From NCBI GenBank assembly GCA_964035545.1, contig OZ037767.1, forward strand, positions 28,441,628-28,501,627: a DNA stretch of 60,000 nt, in the 5' to 3' direction. The notes beneath the pieces were generated by a model. That model was not told where the DNA came from. It was given only the letters and a program-made list of their open reading frames with translations, and made no database searches. Of this stretch, positions 40,101-49,652 are shown piece after piece; position 1 is the stretch's first letter; every line of letters starts with the position of its first letter. Origin of the DNA: Bugula neritina. Lineage: Eukaryota > Bryozoa > Gymnolaemata > Cheilostomatida > Bugulidae. The position numbers and the translations under genes were made by a program.

Positions 40101-41069
40101 CCCTTGCAATGCAGAGAGGGCTCAACTCCAATATATTAATAAAAATTATTTCAATAAATAAAAAATACAAATTTATATAATAAATTATTGCCTTTTTAAT
40201 ATAATGACCTGATTCAAAACTAAAGTAGGCTTACCTCCTCAAAAAGACTGTCTTTGTGAACGATACCAAATAATTTTCTTGCTTCAGATCTCACAGCATG
40301 AGAAAGCATGTCAATATGCACCTTGTCTTCATGCTTGTTTCCAGCAACTAATGTGATACTACTTGTCCATCCTTCCTGTAAATATATACATTAATTACGA
40401 AAATGCATTGTACTTGATAACAAATAAACTAAAAAATATGACAGTGCGTTGAAAACGACAATATTTTTTTGTATATAAGTTTGCAGTTACTAATGTAATA
40501 TCATTAGCTACTTAAAATATAGATTTTATAACACATTGTACATCTACAAATAATAATATGACTATGATCACAAAGAATGAGAGTAAGCCATCTTAAACAT
40601 AATACCAGAAACCCAAATAAAATTTTGAATAAAAAAAAAATATTAGTAATACTTATCATCGGCTCAACACAAACATCAAAATTTCAAGCTAACGGGTGCA
40701 CACTCAAAGTGAGTAAATCAGACTGAGTCATTCATAAACTGAAAGTAAGATTGGATAACCATTGATGTAGTAGCAGTAGTGCTGATAGCATGAGAGAAAC
40801 TGACTGTCCAGCAAACAGTAAGTGTGATATTCCAACTGAGATTCACTGCAAATAAACTGAAACTCAAACTTAAAATCTTTCTCAGACTGAGAGTAAGAGT
40901 AAGTCAAGTTGAAGTTTAAACTCAAAGTCACACTCAGACTCCCTGCCATTGCCACTGCCATACATCAAAACTTCACCTCATCTATTGGAGCAGCTAGTAA
41001 TCCTGCTTCCCATTTATTTCCACCACCGCCTGCAGCAGAGCCACTTTTTCCTCTCGGTTTTTTCGACAT
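13536..41069 (-). CDS. SPAG17: Sperm-associated antigen 17 (SPAG17/PF6), ciliary central-pair C1a protein, complete gene
   Basis: SPAG17 is the animal counterpart of Chlamydomonas PF6, a scaffold of the C1a projection of the axonemal central pair in motile cilia and sperm. The gene resolves into 46 exons on the minus strand whose phases all join, giving 2,268 codons plus stop, close to the human protein (about 2,220 residues). Family landmarks appear in order. They are the start [10 protein letters not shown]...[14 protein letters not shown]; a lysine-rich linker ending [14 protein letters not shown] (exon 5); [15 protein letters not shown] and [11 protein letters not shown] (exon 10); [10 protein letters not shown] (exon 11); [19 protein letters not shown] (exon 18); [16 protein letters not shown] (about residue 1315); [15 protein letters not shown] and [11 protein letters not shown] (about 1450-1475); [18 protein letters not shown]; and a C-terminal ASH-like immunoglobulin fold with [13 protein letters not shown] and [11 protein letters not shown] (about 2100-2160). 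The final exon reads to TAG at 13536-13538. A weak alternative donor (GTAGCG) just before that stop leaves the last few residues uncertain. Identity is very secure. Confidence 0.96.
13845..14035. repeat. ~10-bp GTGTCAACAA tandem array beside SPAG17 exon 45 donor
   Basis: Degenerate repeats of GTGTCAACAA and variants fill the intron downstream (in gene sense) of exon 45, starting within about 15 bases of its donor at 14037. The array does not copy the splice site. It opens a repetitive plus-strand frame ([17 protein letters not shown]) that is not a gene. Confidence 0.85.
14584..14648 (-). repeat. ~23-bp tandem duplication spanning the SPAG17 exon 44 donor
   Basis: In gene sense, exon 44 ends TTTTCGTCCCTGGGCCA with donor GTAAG. 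It is followed at once by TTTTTGTTCCTGGACCAATA and AG, a diverged copy of the same exon end and donor in which GT has become AT. The copied donor is therefore inactive. Confidence 0.75.
15110..15240. repeat. Degenerate TATAGTATGCATATAATA repeats in SPAG17 intron
   Basis: A stretch of imperfect repeats of TATAGTATGCATGTAATATA type in the long intron between exons 43 and 44 (16401-14860). The rest of that intron shows nothing I can name. Confidence 0.6.
19068..19185. repeat. (TA)n tract and diverged duplication at SPAG17 exon 38 donor
   Basis: A TATATA run at about 19113-19152 lies between two related segments, TTGTGTGGCGCATAAATACA and TTTTGTAGCGCATGTACACG. The second leads straight into the exon 38 donor at 19181. 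This suggests an old duplication of the donor-proximal intron separated by an expanded TA tract. Confidence 0.55.
20215..20432 (-). repeat. Diverged copies of the SPAG17 exon 36 end and donor region
   Basis: In gene sense, exon 36 ends GGTTATTGAATATCCAG. The following intron contains related strings such as GTTATTGAATATTCAGATAG, with flanks related to the exon's CTCTTTAATG, at intervals of roughly 60 bp. They look like old tandem duplicates of the exon-intron border that have decayed. Confidence 0.55.
22736..22858 (-). repeat. ~24-bp array copying the SPAG17 exon 32 donor
   Basis: In gene sense the exon 32 donor GTAAGTAG is followed, at intervals of about 24 bp, by GTGAGTAAC, ATAAGTAAC, GTAAGTAAT and GTAAGTAAC, with a shared ATGTACAT linker. 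Four of the five copies keep GT and would pass as strong 5' splice sites. Confidence 0.8.
26255..26335. repeat. Tandem repeat (AATAGTAAGTAGTAGACC), intronic
   Basis: About four imperfect copies of AATAGTAAGTAGTAGACCA within SPAG17 intron 27, not at an exon border. Confidence 0.75.
26880..26963 (-). repeat. Repeat copying the SPAG17 exon 26 donor
   Basis: In gene sense, exon 26 ends CTGAAG with donor GTATAGT. Two further copies of AAGGTATAGT occur downstream in the intron, each in a TAGTACATGGTATCA or TAGTATCA context with TA-rich spacers. The duplicated segment contains the donor and the last exon bases. Confidence 0.7.
27745..28407 (-). repeat. 40-bp minisatellite filling SPAG17 intron 23
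   Basis: About 16 units of 40 bp (ACAGTAGATAGTTTAGTGTA and so on, plus strand) occupy nearly all of the 722-bp intron between exons 23 and 24, ending against the exon 24 acceptor. In gene sense each unit contains TTACACTAAAC, close to the branch-point consensus TACTAAC, so the array multiplies a likely branch point. The order of variant units in the first five recurs later, which indicates a higher-order duplication. Confidence 0.93.
31281..31372 (-). repeat. 28-bp array copying the SPAG17 exon 18 acceptor
   Basis: In gene sense, three units of GTGACAATGGTGACAGGTTG plus TTGTTGAA precede exon 18. Each contains GACAG followed by GTT, mirroring the real acceptor TTTGACAG|GTAATT. The nearest copy lies 12 bases upstream and stays in frame, adding Cys-Leu-Thr-Gly. 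The next one upstream runs into TGA. Confidence 0.8.
31738..31790. repeat. 17-bp direct repeat AAGGCCACAAGGCTAAA, intronic
   Basis: Roughly three imperfect copies of AAAAGGCCACAAGGCTA in SPAG17 intron 16. No other signal seen in this intron segment. Confidence 0.7.
33659..33765. repeat. ~57-bp tandem repeat in SPAG17 intron 13
   Basis: GGTAAGGTATGTATGAGTAT followed by GTCCTAGTGTGT is present twice, with flanking TTCACCTGTAA elements, ending a few bases from the exon 13 donor at 33774. Confidence 0.8.
34895..35190. repeat. 32-bp minisatellite beside SPAG17 exon 10 donor
   Basis: About nine units of TATTACACTGTACTATACTA plus GATATACGCA run through the intron between exons 10 and 11 and reach within about 15 bases of the exon 10 donor at 35192. 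Unlike the junction-copying arrays, the unit does not contain a clear splice site. Confidence 0.92.
40680..40930. repeat. Low-complexity ACTCAGAGTAAG-rich intron 1 segment of SPAG17
   Basis: Loose repeats of ACTGAGAGTAAGAGTAAGTC and ACTCAAAGTCACACTCAGAC type with no clear unit. The minus-strand frame here (40728-40961) is not a gene. Confidence 0.4.
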
Positions 41070-41164
41070 TTCAAAATGGTAGTGTAAATAAAATTAACCA
41101 GCAAGTAAAACTAATTGTAAATCATAACTATACGCGAGACAGGGTATGCCTTCTATTCCATCAT

Positions 41165-41177
41165 GTTGCTTAGTAAT
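41165..41177 (-). promoter_or_regulatory. Candidate RFX X-box upstream of SPAG17
   Basis: In SPAG17 sense the site reads ATTACT-A-AGCAAC, two half-sites of the ciliary RFX X-box (consensus close to GTNRCC, 1-3 bases, RGYAAC). One half is perfect and the other has mismatches. It sits 96-108 bases before the start codon, the usual distance for X-boxes of ciliary genes. The motif is short, so a chance match is possible. Confidence 0.4.
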
Positions 41178-41520
41178 TTTGTGACGGGACAACACCAACT
41201 CTACTCGCTGATGGCTAATTTACATTGACGTAGTGTCAACATAATGAATTTCTCCGAACTTTTCAGCACATTTTCTACGTCAATGAATGTTTCGTAAACG
41301 GAAATATAATTTTGCGCGTAATAGCCCGCAATAATTTGTAAGATCATGTTGAAGCTACTAAAATGTTTGGCTTATCAATTATTATCATTAAAATTTCTAA
41401 AAGTACATTGATTTAAGCTAGCTTTTAAACTATTGCTGTCTTTTGCTTTATTGTATTGCATCAATTTTAAACTCATCACAGTAAAGCCAATATGTATTTT
41501 TTCCAGGCACCGTTAAGTTT

Positions 41521-41590
41521 GCTAATAAATTATTAGTTTTACTTTTACTTTTAGTTTTAGTTTTAGTTTTACACTTACAGTTTTAGTGAT
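41521..41590. repeat. (TTTTAG)n-like tract
   Basis: Repeats of TTTTACTTTTAGTTTTAGTT in the SPAG17-DCAF6 intergenic region. A simple-sequence tract without a recognised role. Confidence 0.8.
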
Positions 41591-42067
41591 TAGTTTTACT
41601 TTTGATTGTACTACAAAACTACAGTACATAAGTATTAGTGTAACGGTAACTATAAACAAATTGATAGTTAGCAATTGAATTTATCATTATCGTCATCATC
41701 ATAATAACTTTAAGTTATTCAGTATAAATATAATATAAATATATGCTATAACTCTAAGTCTATGTTTTATAATTAGTGTTAGTATTACTCAGAGTGGGAG
41801 TGAGTATTACTATTAGTCAGTGACCAGAAGAGTTTATAATTATTATAAGGGAAGTGGCAATGCAATTTCAATTTGAATTCATGCAAGTTTAAAAATAAAA
41901 GAACCGTTGAACTTAAAGTTTGTTACTTGTTGCTTGTTAGTTGTGTAAAGATGGCAATCGACTGACTCCATTTCTAATCCCTAATGCCAATGGCATCCAT
42001 AATCTACACCAAAATGAAATTGAATATAGATATTTGATCAAGAATCTTTTTCAATGTGATTATCATT

Positions 42068-43238
42068 ATGCTACAAGCTAGGTTTTTTAATGAGTATTCA
42101 CCAAGTCAAAGCTCTCTGTACAGCAAAGTGTTAGGTAAGTTATAATCATATTGAAGATCAATATTCTTAATCATTTCAATGAATATATATACACACCTCG
42201 CACATGTACATGTATATTTATATTTCTATAAACATATGCAATTTATTTTTATGATAATGCAGGTAATTAGTGACACCATATTGTTTGTAATAGGTATTAT
42301 ATATTTTTATCTTATAAATTGGCTAGTAGTACTTACATGCTTTTTGTGTTTCAAGGAAACAGCTCTATTATAAAACGATTTGCCATAGCAAAGAAGTTAA
42401 AAGTTCACCAAGGCTGCGTAAGTATGTAAAAATGCATAAGATAATAGCATATAAGTAAGTTCCTTTTTATTTTATTTTGAAAGCATGTTGTAAAGAATTT
42501 GTTTTTCTTATCAAGTTTAAAAAATTTTCTATTTCAATTTCACTCTGCTTTGAACAGTAATTTGCAGAAAGCTATGTAGATTACATTTTTCAAGGCATTT
42601 GTGTTATTTATGGCAACAGTGTTATTTATGGCAACAGTGTTATCTAGGTCAACTGTGTTATATAGGTCAACTCTGTTATCTAGGTCAACTCTGTTATATA
42701 GGTCAATACAATTGTTTGGAATCCAAGTGGTGAATACATATTGTCAGGCTCTGATGATTTGAAACTTGTTATAACAAACCCTTTCAATAGAAGGGTAAGT
42801 TGTTGGATCATAGTTCTAACAGTTACTAGTTATCTTTACCTGACTTAATTGTGCTAGTGTAGTTGTTTTAATCATGTGTGATTGGTAAATTCATTCACTC
42901 ATGTCATGAGATCAAACTTCTATTAAATTCTCTTAGGTTGCAGCCCGTATACCATCAGGTCATCGCAGAAACATATTTCAAGCAAAGTTTCTACCTGAAA
43001 ATGGCAATAGAAAGGTAATTGTTTTCATAGTTTGTACCAAACATAAAATTTAATAATTTTCACCATTATCTGCTTTTAATTGTAATAGTATAACTGAATA
43101 TTCAGTTCACTAAAGTAAATGCAGGTGCAACTTTGAATTTAACGGCTTATTCCGTTAAATTCATTATTGCACTTGATTTTATTAGAATTAATAAAGTTAA
43201 AATATTATTTTGAAATCCAAAAACTACTCAACTTATTT

Positions 43239-43311
<73 letters not shown>

Positions 43312-46300
43312 GTGCGTGTGCGTGCGCGCGCGTGTGTGCATTGGACTAGGAAGATCTGTAATATAGAGGGCAGACAACTCTAGTAAATATATTATATAAT
43401 GTTATATGATGCATGCCTTTTAGCATTTATGGCTTCCTACAGTTTAAAATAAATGATGTTTAAACTGTACTAAACACTATAATAGTTAGATACAAAAACT
43501 GCTGAGTGGCAGAGCACATTACTATCATAGTTTATAATATAAAAAACTTTTTCAGATTCAATTATTTGTTCAACTCTGTAGATTGTGTCTTGCTCACTAG
43601 ATGGCTCTGTCGCATTCACTCAGGTGGAGTTTCCTTCTCTCTATGGGAAATGCTTATTCAATTGCCACAAGAAAACAGCTTACCAAGTGAGTAATTTTGT
43701 TAATACTCAGTCATAAAGAGAACACTATGAATGCATTGAGTATGGACACTTTCATCACGCACTCAACACTTTCACTATCAGCTATGCTTACTCAATTAAT
43801 GTTCATACAATATAATGCCTATGTTCACTAATTTTGTTGGTTTAATGAGTTTTGGTGGCATTCATTTCAGTTTTAATTCTGTATGCTCAAGCTCAGCTAT
43901 AATTGTCAATTTGGCGTTATCTAAGTATTAATGTAATTTTGAAGGAGTTGAGATTAACTTTTGCTTGTATCATCTATTTCATAATTCTTTTGCTTTCAAT
44001 TTTCTATGCGTGTTAATAGATTCAGGTGACCCCAGGTGACCCCAATACGTTTATGACATCATCAGAAGATGGTACTATCAGGTTATTCGACATCAGAGAA
44101 CAGGAGTCCTGCACTGAGGTGGATTGTGACAAGGTAATAGTAATGTTTGTAATTTTAGCTGTGTTCCAACTGTGTATTGCGTGTGTATTAACTGTGTATT
44201 GATTCTAGAATCTAGAAAGTAAGATAAAAAGTAGAAACACCGGTCATAGAAACCATTAGGCCTGAAATGAAGTTTGTTAAACTAATAAGCAACAAAACTA
44301 TGCAAGTATAAAATCATTATTTATATTATTGTTAAACATTATGTTTATTAGTTTTAATGAAAGTTGCGTGAATTAATTTGAGTTAGTGCCAAAAATAAAA
44401 TAGTCTCTTTAGTAGTTATTGTTGTGATGCTTTTTATCAAAATGATGCAGTTACTCACAGCTTTTCAACTTGATGGAAATGAATCATATTTAACAATGCT
44501 CCTCGGAAGTTTACAGTTTCTATAATCTGAAAGTTATATATTTTGCAACAATGCCACCAAACTTTTAGTAACTTAAATGTTCAATGTTTTGCAATTTTTA
44601 TTTTTATTTGCAATATTTTATAGCACATTCTCTTAGACTGTAAATCCGGCATCCATGCCATGGCCATAGACCCAGTCAGATCCTATTACTTTGCGGCAGC
44701 TATAAGCAATGATTCTATCATCAGAGTGTTTGACAGACGAATGATGAAAGACATCAACAATGGTGAGTATGCAACTCCTAGTATACGGTGTTAGTCAGTA
44801 ATGGTGAGTATGCAACTCCTAGTATACAGTGTAATTGCTCAGTAATGGTGAGTATGTAACTCTTATAATACAGTGTAATTAGTCAGTAATGGTGAGTATA
44901 CAACTCCTAGTATACAGTGTAATTGCTCAGTAATGGTGAGTATGTAACTCCTAATATACAGTGTAATTACTCAGTAATGGTGAGTATACAACTCCTAACA
45001 TACAGTGTAATTACTCAGTAATGGTGGGTATACAACTCCTAACATAAAGTGTGATTAGTCAGTAATGGTGAGTATACAACTCCTAACATACAGTGTAATT
45101 AGTCAGTAGCTATAAGTATGTGTGTCACGGAATAGTAGTCTTCACTTGACTACTTATATGATTGCTTAGTTTGGTAGATACTCGCGTTGTCTTAATTACT
45201 TATAGATAGTATAGAGTAGCAACAGTCTTTTTATTTTATTTATTCTGTATTTATTTAAAGGTGATAAAAGATATGGTATACTTATTAATGTATCCAATAG
45301 AAAAAACTTCTTGCCAATAACTTATTTCAACTTATAAAGTAAATAGTTGTAAAGTTTTCTTAGAATAATCCCGAAGAAAGCACTGGTGATTCATAATGCC
45401 ATTATGTTTATATAGAAAATAGAGGATTATTAATAGAACATTTCAGAATACTAAATTCATGACCACTTTAACTTATATATTGCTATTCATACTGCTGTGC
45501 AGTATTGTGTAATGATGACTACTGCTATTAAATAGGCAGGCTATGTCTGTGACAATCTTGTGGTGTATTCAGTTAGTAGTTGTGCTGCCTTTAGATGTCA
45601 ACAAAACATCAGTTCGACAATACAAACTGCCCAGCAAGGCAAACGTGACAAGGAGAATGCAAACTACTTGTCTGGTTTATGACAGATATGGAGGGAAACT
45701 GCTGGCTAACACAACTCCTAAGAACATTCTAGAACTAGACTGCTGGGTAATTAACATACTTTTCTCAATTTGAATGAAAATTGGTGTTGAATTGAGAGGT
45801 TTAAAATTTTCTATTTTAAGATTGCCCGAGTGCTTTGACAATGCTGCTTTGCATTATAATTATATTATATTGCAATAACCTTGTTAGAGTAGTGCTAACT
45901 GTTGTGTTGATATTTCCAGTCAGACGAAGTGGTTGCCTTTGAGAATCTCTCATTGGCTGATAGTTCCCCTCGTGAATCAGAGCAGAACTCATCTGCTGAA
46001 CCTCATAACCCGAGGGTCAGATTTGCTGGTGATTGGACAGATACTGGACCGTCTGCTATGCCGGGAAATGAGTCTAGTGAAGGTAAATTTTGTTTTCATT
46101 TTGAGTTTATTAGCATACAGGAGGTGTGAGTTATTGGACAGCGCCATATATGTGTTCAATTACTTGGACGTAAAGACTATCTAGTTTTCAATAATAATTT
46201 ATATAATTCAAATGTTCATCATTGAATAATTTCATGTATGACTTATTAGTACAGAAATACAATGCTGGCTGTGACTCATCATAACCCCTTGAATATGCTG

Positions 46301-48314
46301 TAGACCGTGTTCTAACTCGTTCAGAGAGAATGTTTAGAGACATGTCCGAAGTTTTGACTAATGTACTTAGGAACAGAGCTGAGAGAGTGGCTAATGAGTC
46401 AGAAAATGATGAGTTTGACCTTGAGTCTAATGCCAGCCAATCAGATCAGGTATTTCTAATGTTTGCACTCTTAAACAGCTAATCAGATTGGATATTTCTA
46501 ATATTATGTACTATAATATAATTTAGATTTTAAAATAAGCATTTCTATAAGGATATTAACTGTTCGATTGTTTAGGAAGATGTCATGCCCTGCACCACTA
46601 GTTCAGAAGAAAACTGTCCCAGCATGCACCAGTCAAATGTCTATAATGGGCATCGCAATCAGCGAACAGCAGTATGTATAATATATGTAATGTAATAACA
46701 GATGTAGTGTATATATATTTGTATTACTTTCTAGTAGTATCAGTAATCAGGTTATGTACTTGAATATAATTCTTGTGTCTACTATGTGTTTCCTGTGGTG
46801 TATTGCTTATATTCAGTGTGCACACTTAGAGGAGTGTATTTTAGTCTCTATAATAAACTTATACAGATCAAACAGTGTGCTTACTGGGGAGAAGATCTGA
46901 TTGTCGCAGGCTCAGATTGTGGACACATATTCTTCTGGAACCGTAATACCAGGCAATTAATTCATGTAGCAGAAGGCGATAAGCGGGTGGTCAATTGTGT
47001 GCAGCCCCACCCTTACCATGCAGGTTTGTAGATTTGAAACTAATCAGTTTTTATAAGGTTTTGTGTTTCCATGCATTCAAAGCTAATGGTTACCTTTTAT
47101 TGACTTTGAGAAAACTCATTTTATATGCATTATATTCAGCTGTAACGCTTTTTACCTTAATTTTTCTTACTTTTTTACATAAATATGCTGCTAGGAGGTG
47201 TTGCTAATGGTTGCTCTTGTGAAAAAATTTGAAACGACCATTGAAGTTTATTTCATCATTTTTGTGAACATAATACTGCCATCAAGTGTAGGAAATGCTA
47301 GCCATAGTAAGTGACTCAACTGTGTAATAAAAATAGGTTGTAAAATATTCATCTGATGGAACACCACTGGCTGATTGTTGTTATGTTATGAATCACTGGT
47401 TTTACAATTTGTCTTGCAGTTTTAGCTACAAGTGGCATAGCTTATGATATAAAGGTGTGGGAACCTGTGGCCAGTGACTTTGATGAAGAGAAGCACTCTA
47501 ACTATATGAATGAGGTGAGACAAGATCATAGTAGTTATCAGAGGTTATATGGAATAAAAAGGCAGAATAGAGATATACAAGTGTTATTTTTTAAGCTCTG
47601 CTTTATTTAAATGAGGTATTTAATTTGCAGTCAACACAGTAGTTTCTTTCTTTTGGACATTGCATTCCAATTGCCAAGTATGTTTTCCTCTGTAGCTGCG
47701 TATACGTTCTTCCTGGAAATCAATTCAACTAAAGTCTAAACTAAGGATAAACTTGTATGAAAAATGTCAGAATATTTGACATGTGATTTCAGGTGCTGAC
47801 TAGGAATCAGAAGATGTTGGAAGAAGCTGAAGATGTTGTGACTTTACCTGCTAGATTTGTAGTCCCGTTGATAGCATTACTATCTAGGAGAGAGCGTGCA
47901 AGCAGTGGCAATGCAGGTAATGCTGTTATACTACTTTTCCTGTTATCACAGCAACTAGGAAACTAAGTTATGGATCACTGAAGTTTCTAGTGATATGGCT
48001 TCTGAAACAGACATGTTTTCAGCCATTTGCTTCACTCTATCTATTGTGTTGTGGATACAGAATTTTCACAGTAAAAAGTGAATGACGCTTTTCTATATAA
48101 TATAAGCTCTCATTGGGTTATAGTCCTAATATTTTCAAGAGCCTATAGTGGGGGGGGGGGTGGGAGGTTCAAAAGAGAATATATGGCAACTTCATGTTAA
48201 AGGATATTTAGATGGTTCCTTTGATATTAGAGTCTGAAAGAATAGTCACATAATGACTAGATGCACAATCTTCTACTCTATGCTTTAATACCATTTCATT
48301 TTGTAGATGAATGA
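42068..48314 (+). CDS. DCAF6: DDB1- and CUL4-associated factor 6 (DCAF6-like WD40 protein), complete
   Basis: DCAF6 (NRIP/IQWD1) is a WD40 substrate receptor for CUL4-DDB1 ubiquitin ligases. Fifteen exons: 42068-42134, 42356-42417, 42702-42794, 42937-43014, 43582-43686, 44020-44133, 44624-44762, 45595-45746, 45920-46082, 46304-46449, 46576-46671, 46867-47023, 47420-47514, 47793-47916, 48307-48314. All phases join, giving about 532 residues. Family landmarks are [42 protein letters not shown] and IIRVFDRRM (WDxR-like DDB1-contact motifs), [53 protein letters not shown] and a C-terminal [20 protein letters not shown]. The human protein is roughly 860 residues. Here the acidic, low-complexity middle is short, and the region before YNGHRNQRT lacks the arginine-rich IQ motif. 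The start ATG has an in-frame stop about ten codons upstream. The last exon adds only Asp-Glu-stop and is the least certain. Confidence 0.94.
42601..42708 (+). repeat. 18-bp array copying the DCAF6 exon 3 acceptor
   Basis: Six exact-length units (GTGTTATTTATGGCAACA twice, then GTGTTATCTAGGTCAACT, GTGTTATATAGGTCAACT, CTGTTATCTAGGTCAACT, CTGTTATATAGGTCAATA). The last contains the real acceptor (AG at 42700-42701) and the first exon codons GTC AAT. Units 3-5 hold the same AG|GTCAA. Splicing to them would keep frame but hit TAG after five codons. Confidence 0.9.
43243..43339. repeat. (TG)n microsatellite, DCAF6 intron 4
   Basis: Long TG run grading into CG/TG alternation. The open frame reading VCVCVC is an artefact. 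Confidence 0.95.
44757..45108 (+). repeat. ~44-bp array copying the DCAF6 exon 7 donor, eight units
   Basis: Exon 7 ends CAACAATG with donor GTGAGT. The same AATG|GTGAGTAT recurs seven more times, spaced 41-44 bp (one copy has GTGGGT), with linker CAACTCCTAGTATACAGTG. Every copy therefore contains the last exon bases and a near-perfect donor. Read-through from the first copy reaches TAG after about ten codons. Confidence 0.93.
46435..46504 (+). repeat. 42-bp tandem duplication spanning the DCAF6 exon 10 donor
   Basis: AGCCAATCAGATCAGGTATT at the exon 10 end (donor at 46450) recurs 42 bases later as AGCTAATCAGATTGGATATT, followed in both by TCTAAT. The duplicate donor has lost its GT. Confidence 0.8.
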
Positions 48315-49652
48315 ATAACTTAACCAGAAATCTCAGGCTTCTTTTCATCAGAATTACATGGCAATGCAATAGCAGTCATGGAGTATTAACAGAAGTATAG
48401 TATATTATGAATTCATGTAATGTATATATTACAGAAAATAATTTTTACAAAGTTTTTCCTTTGGAGTTTTATTGTATTTATTATATTACATTTACTTATT
48501 TAACCATTCATACACGCTATGATACTAATAATGTAGTACTCAATTTTTGTGTCTAAAGTTATTTGAACAGAAATCTCAAGTTTTTATGTTATACACAAAT
48601 AAATAAAACTATTAGAACATTAATACACTGGTGGCCATAATAGTGAAGAAGTAAAAAAATTATATTTATGATCAAAATTAATTAAATAAATAAATGTTAG
48701 AATTACATAAAATTTAATGAAATGCATTTTATAACTACTGCAAAATGTTTATACATTGGAGTGATTAGACAATTTTCAGGTGACAAGCATTCAAAAACAA
48801 TCGAAGCAACAATACCGTGATAATTCATTAAAATATTAATATTATAAAATTGATTATCTTGACATATGAAAAAAAAATCTGTTGAAACTAAAATGCAGCC
48901 AACATACTTTCAGGAAGCTGACAGTGTTTGTTACGTTGCTCAGTACTGATGAAAATTTCACACACAGTAATTGATTTACTGCACAATAGAGGCCCACGTG
49001 ATCACTGAGTGTGCAAAGGGAATTGATGATTGGAATGTAAAGACGTTCCCTTCAGTCAAGGCATATACACGTTTTGTAACTAACTAAGTTTTTGTTAATA
49101 TATAAAATAAAGTAGCAATAAATAAATGTGGCATAGAAGTTTGGCAAAATTTGTGTGCATCTTGGAATAACATCCATGAAAACTAAGAACCCGCTAGTTA
49201 TTACAGAGAGATAATTTAATACACTTCTGGAGTTATTTCTTCCCATGATGTCGTGGAATATTTCTGTAACATAAAAATTAGATACTTCAATGAAAACATA
49301 GAACAATAAAAACTATTAGAGGAACATTCTAAGTATTGTATGTCTATAGTTTTACTGAAATACTAATGTATATATATATATATATATAATATAATATATA
49401 ATATATATATATATAATATAATATATATATATATATAATATACTTTATAAAATGTAAAAATGATCACAGTGAAAATGTGCAATATTTGTCGACTGAAATA
49501 AATAGAATAATCAAATTAACAAAAACAACTTTAAATTCATTCCACCAGTCATCATACCAATAAATTTAAAAAAAGCATTGTAGTTCGGAATAATAAGTTT
49601 AAATCATCGCAAAGAGCCCGGAAGACGACAAAGATAGAGATTATGTTAATAC
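48315..49652. other. Convergent 3' region between DCAF6 and the PEP-synthase-related gene
   Basis: AT-rich DNA holding the 3' untranslated regions of two convergent genes. A TA-rich run of mixed TATATA and TAATAT lies at about 49367-49442. A minus-strand open frame at 49052-49306 is hydrophobic but has no splice support. A further small 3' exon of the minus-strand gene could be hidden here. Confidence 0.5.
48602..48607 (+). terminator. Candidate polyadenylation signal AATAAA for DCAF6
   Basis: AATAAA about 290 bases after the DCAF6 stop codon, in an AT-rich region where chance matches are common. Confidence 0.35.

Larger units (their letters stand above)
13536..41069 (-). other. SPAG17: SPAG17 exon map
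   Basis: Coding exons 1-46, read from high to low coordinate: 41069-40977, 40375-40235, 40042-39851, 39609-39445, 38932-38761, 38367-38173, 37846-37778, 36717-36524, 36012-35883, 35320-35193, 34831-34694, 34555-34424, 33919-33775, 33458-33249, 32668-32600, 32237-32097, 31551-31531, 31280-31105, 30841-30687, 30430-30231, 30133-29949, 29566-29537, 28578-28462, 27739-27625, 27292-27152, 27044-26959, 26621-26460, 26038-25839, 25559-25321, 24134-23944, 23576-23435, 22989-22852, 22410-22322, 21622-21569, 21366-21184, 20541-20400, 20122-19976, 19332-19182, 18655-18507, 18323-18111, 17628-17581, 17116-16799, 16571-16402, 14859-14626, 14210-14038, 13659-13536. The sum is 6,807 bases, divisible by three. 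Exons 17 (21 bp), 22 (30 bp), 41 (48 bp) and 34 (54 bp) are very short. Least certain are the acceptor of exon 42, the donors of exons 38 and 39 (chosen by phase) and the end of exon 46. Confidence 0.85.
41070..42067. other. Divergent intergenic region between SPAG17 and DCAF6
   Basis: The two start codons face away from each other across about 1 kb. No exon was recognised. It presumably holds both promoters and 5' untranslated regions. It contains the candidate X-box at 41165-41177 and a (TTTTAG)n tract at about 41521-41590. Confidence 0.7.

Noticed and set aside
43167-43349. Open frame with a VCVCVC tail
   Set aside because: Driven by the (TG)n microsatellite in DCAF6 intron 4.
42068-48314. 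DCAF5 rather than DCAF6
   Set aside because: [27 protein letters not shown] and the TRNQKMLEE tail fit DCAF6. The missing IQ region is the only conflicting feature.
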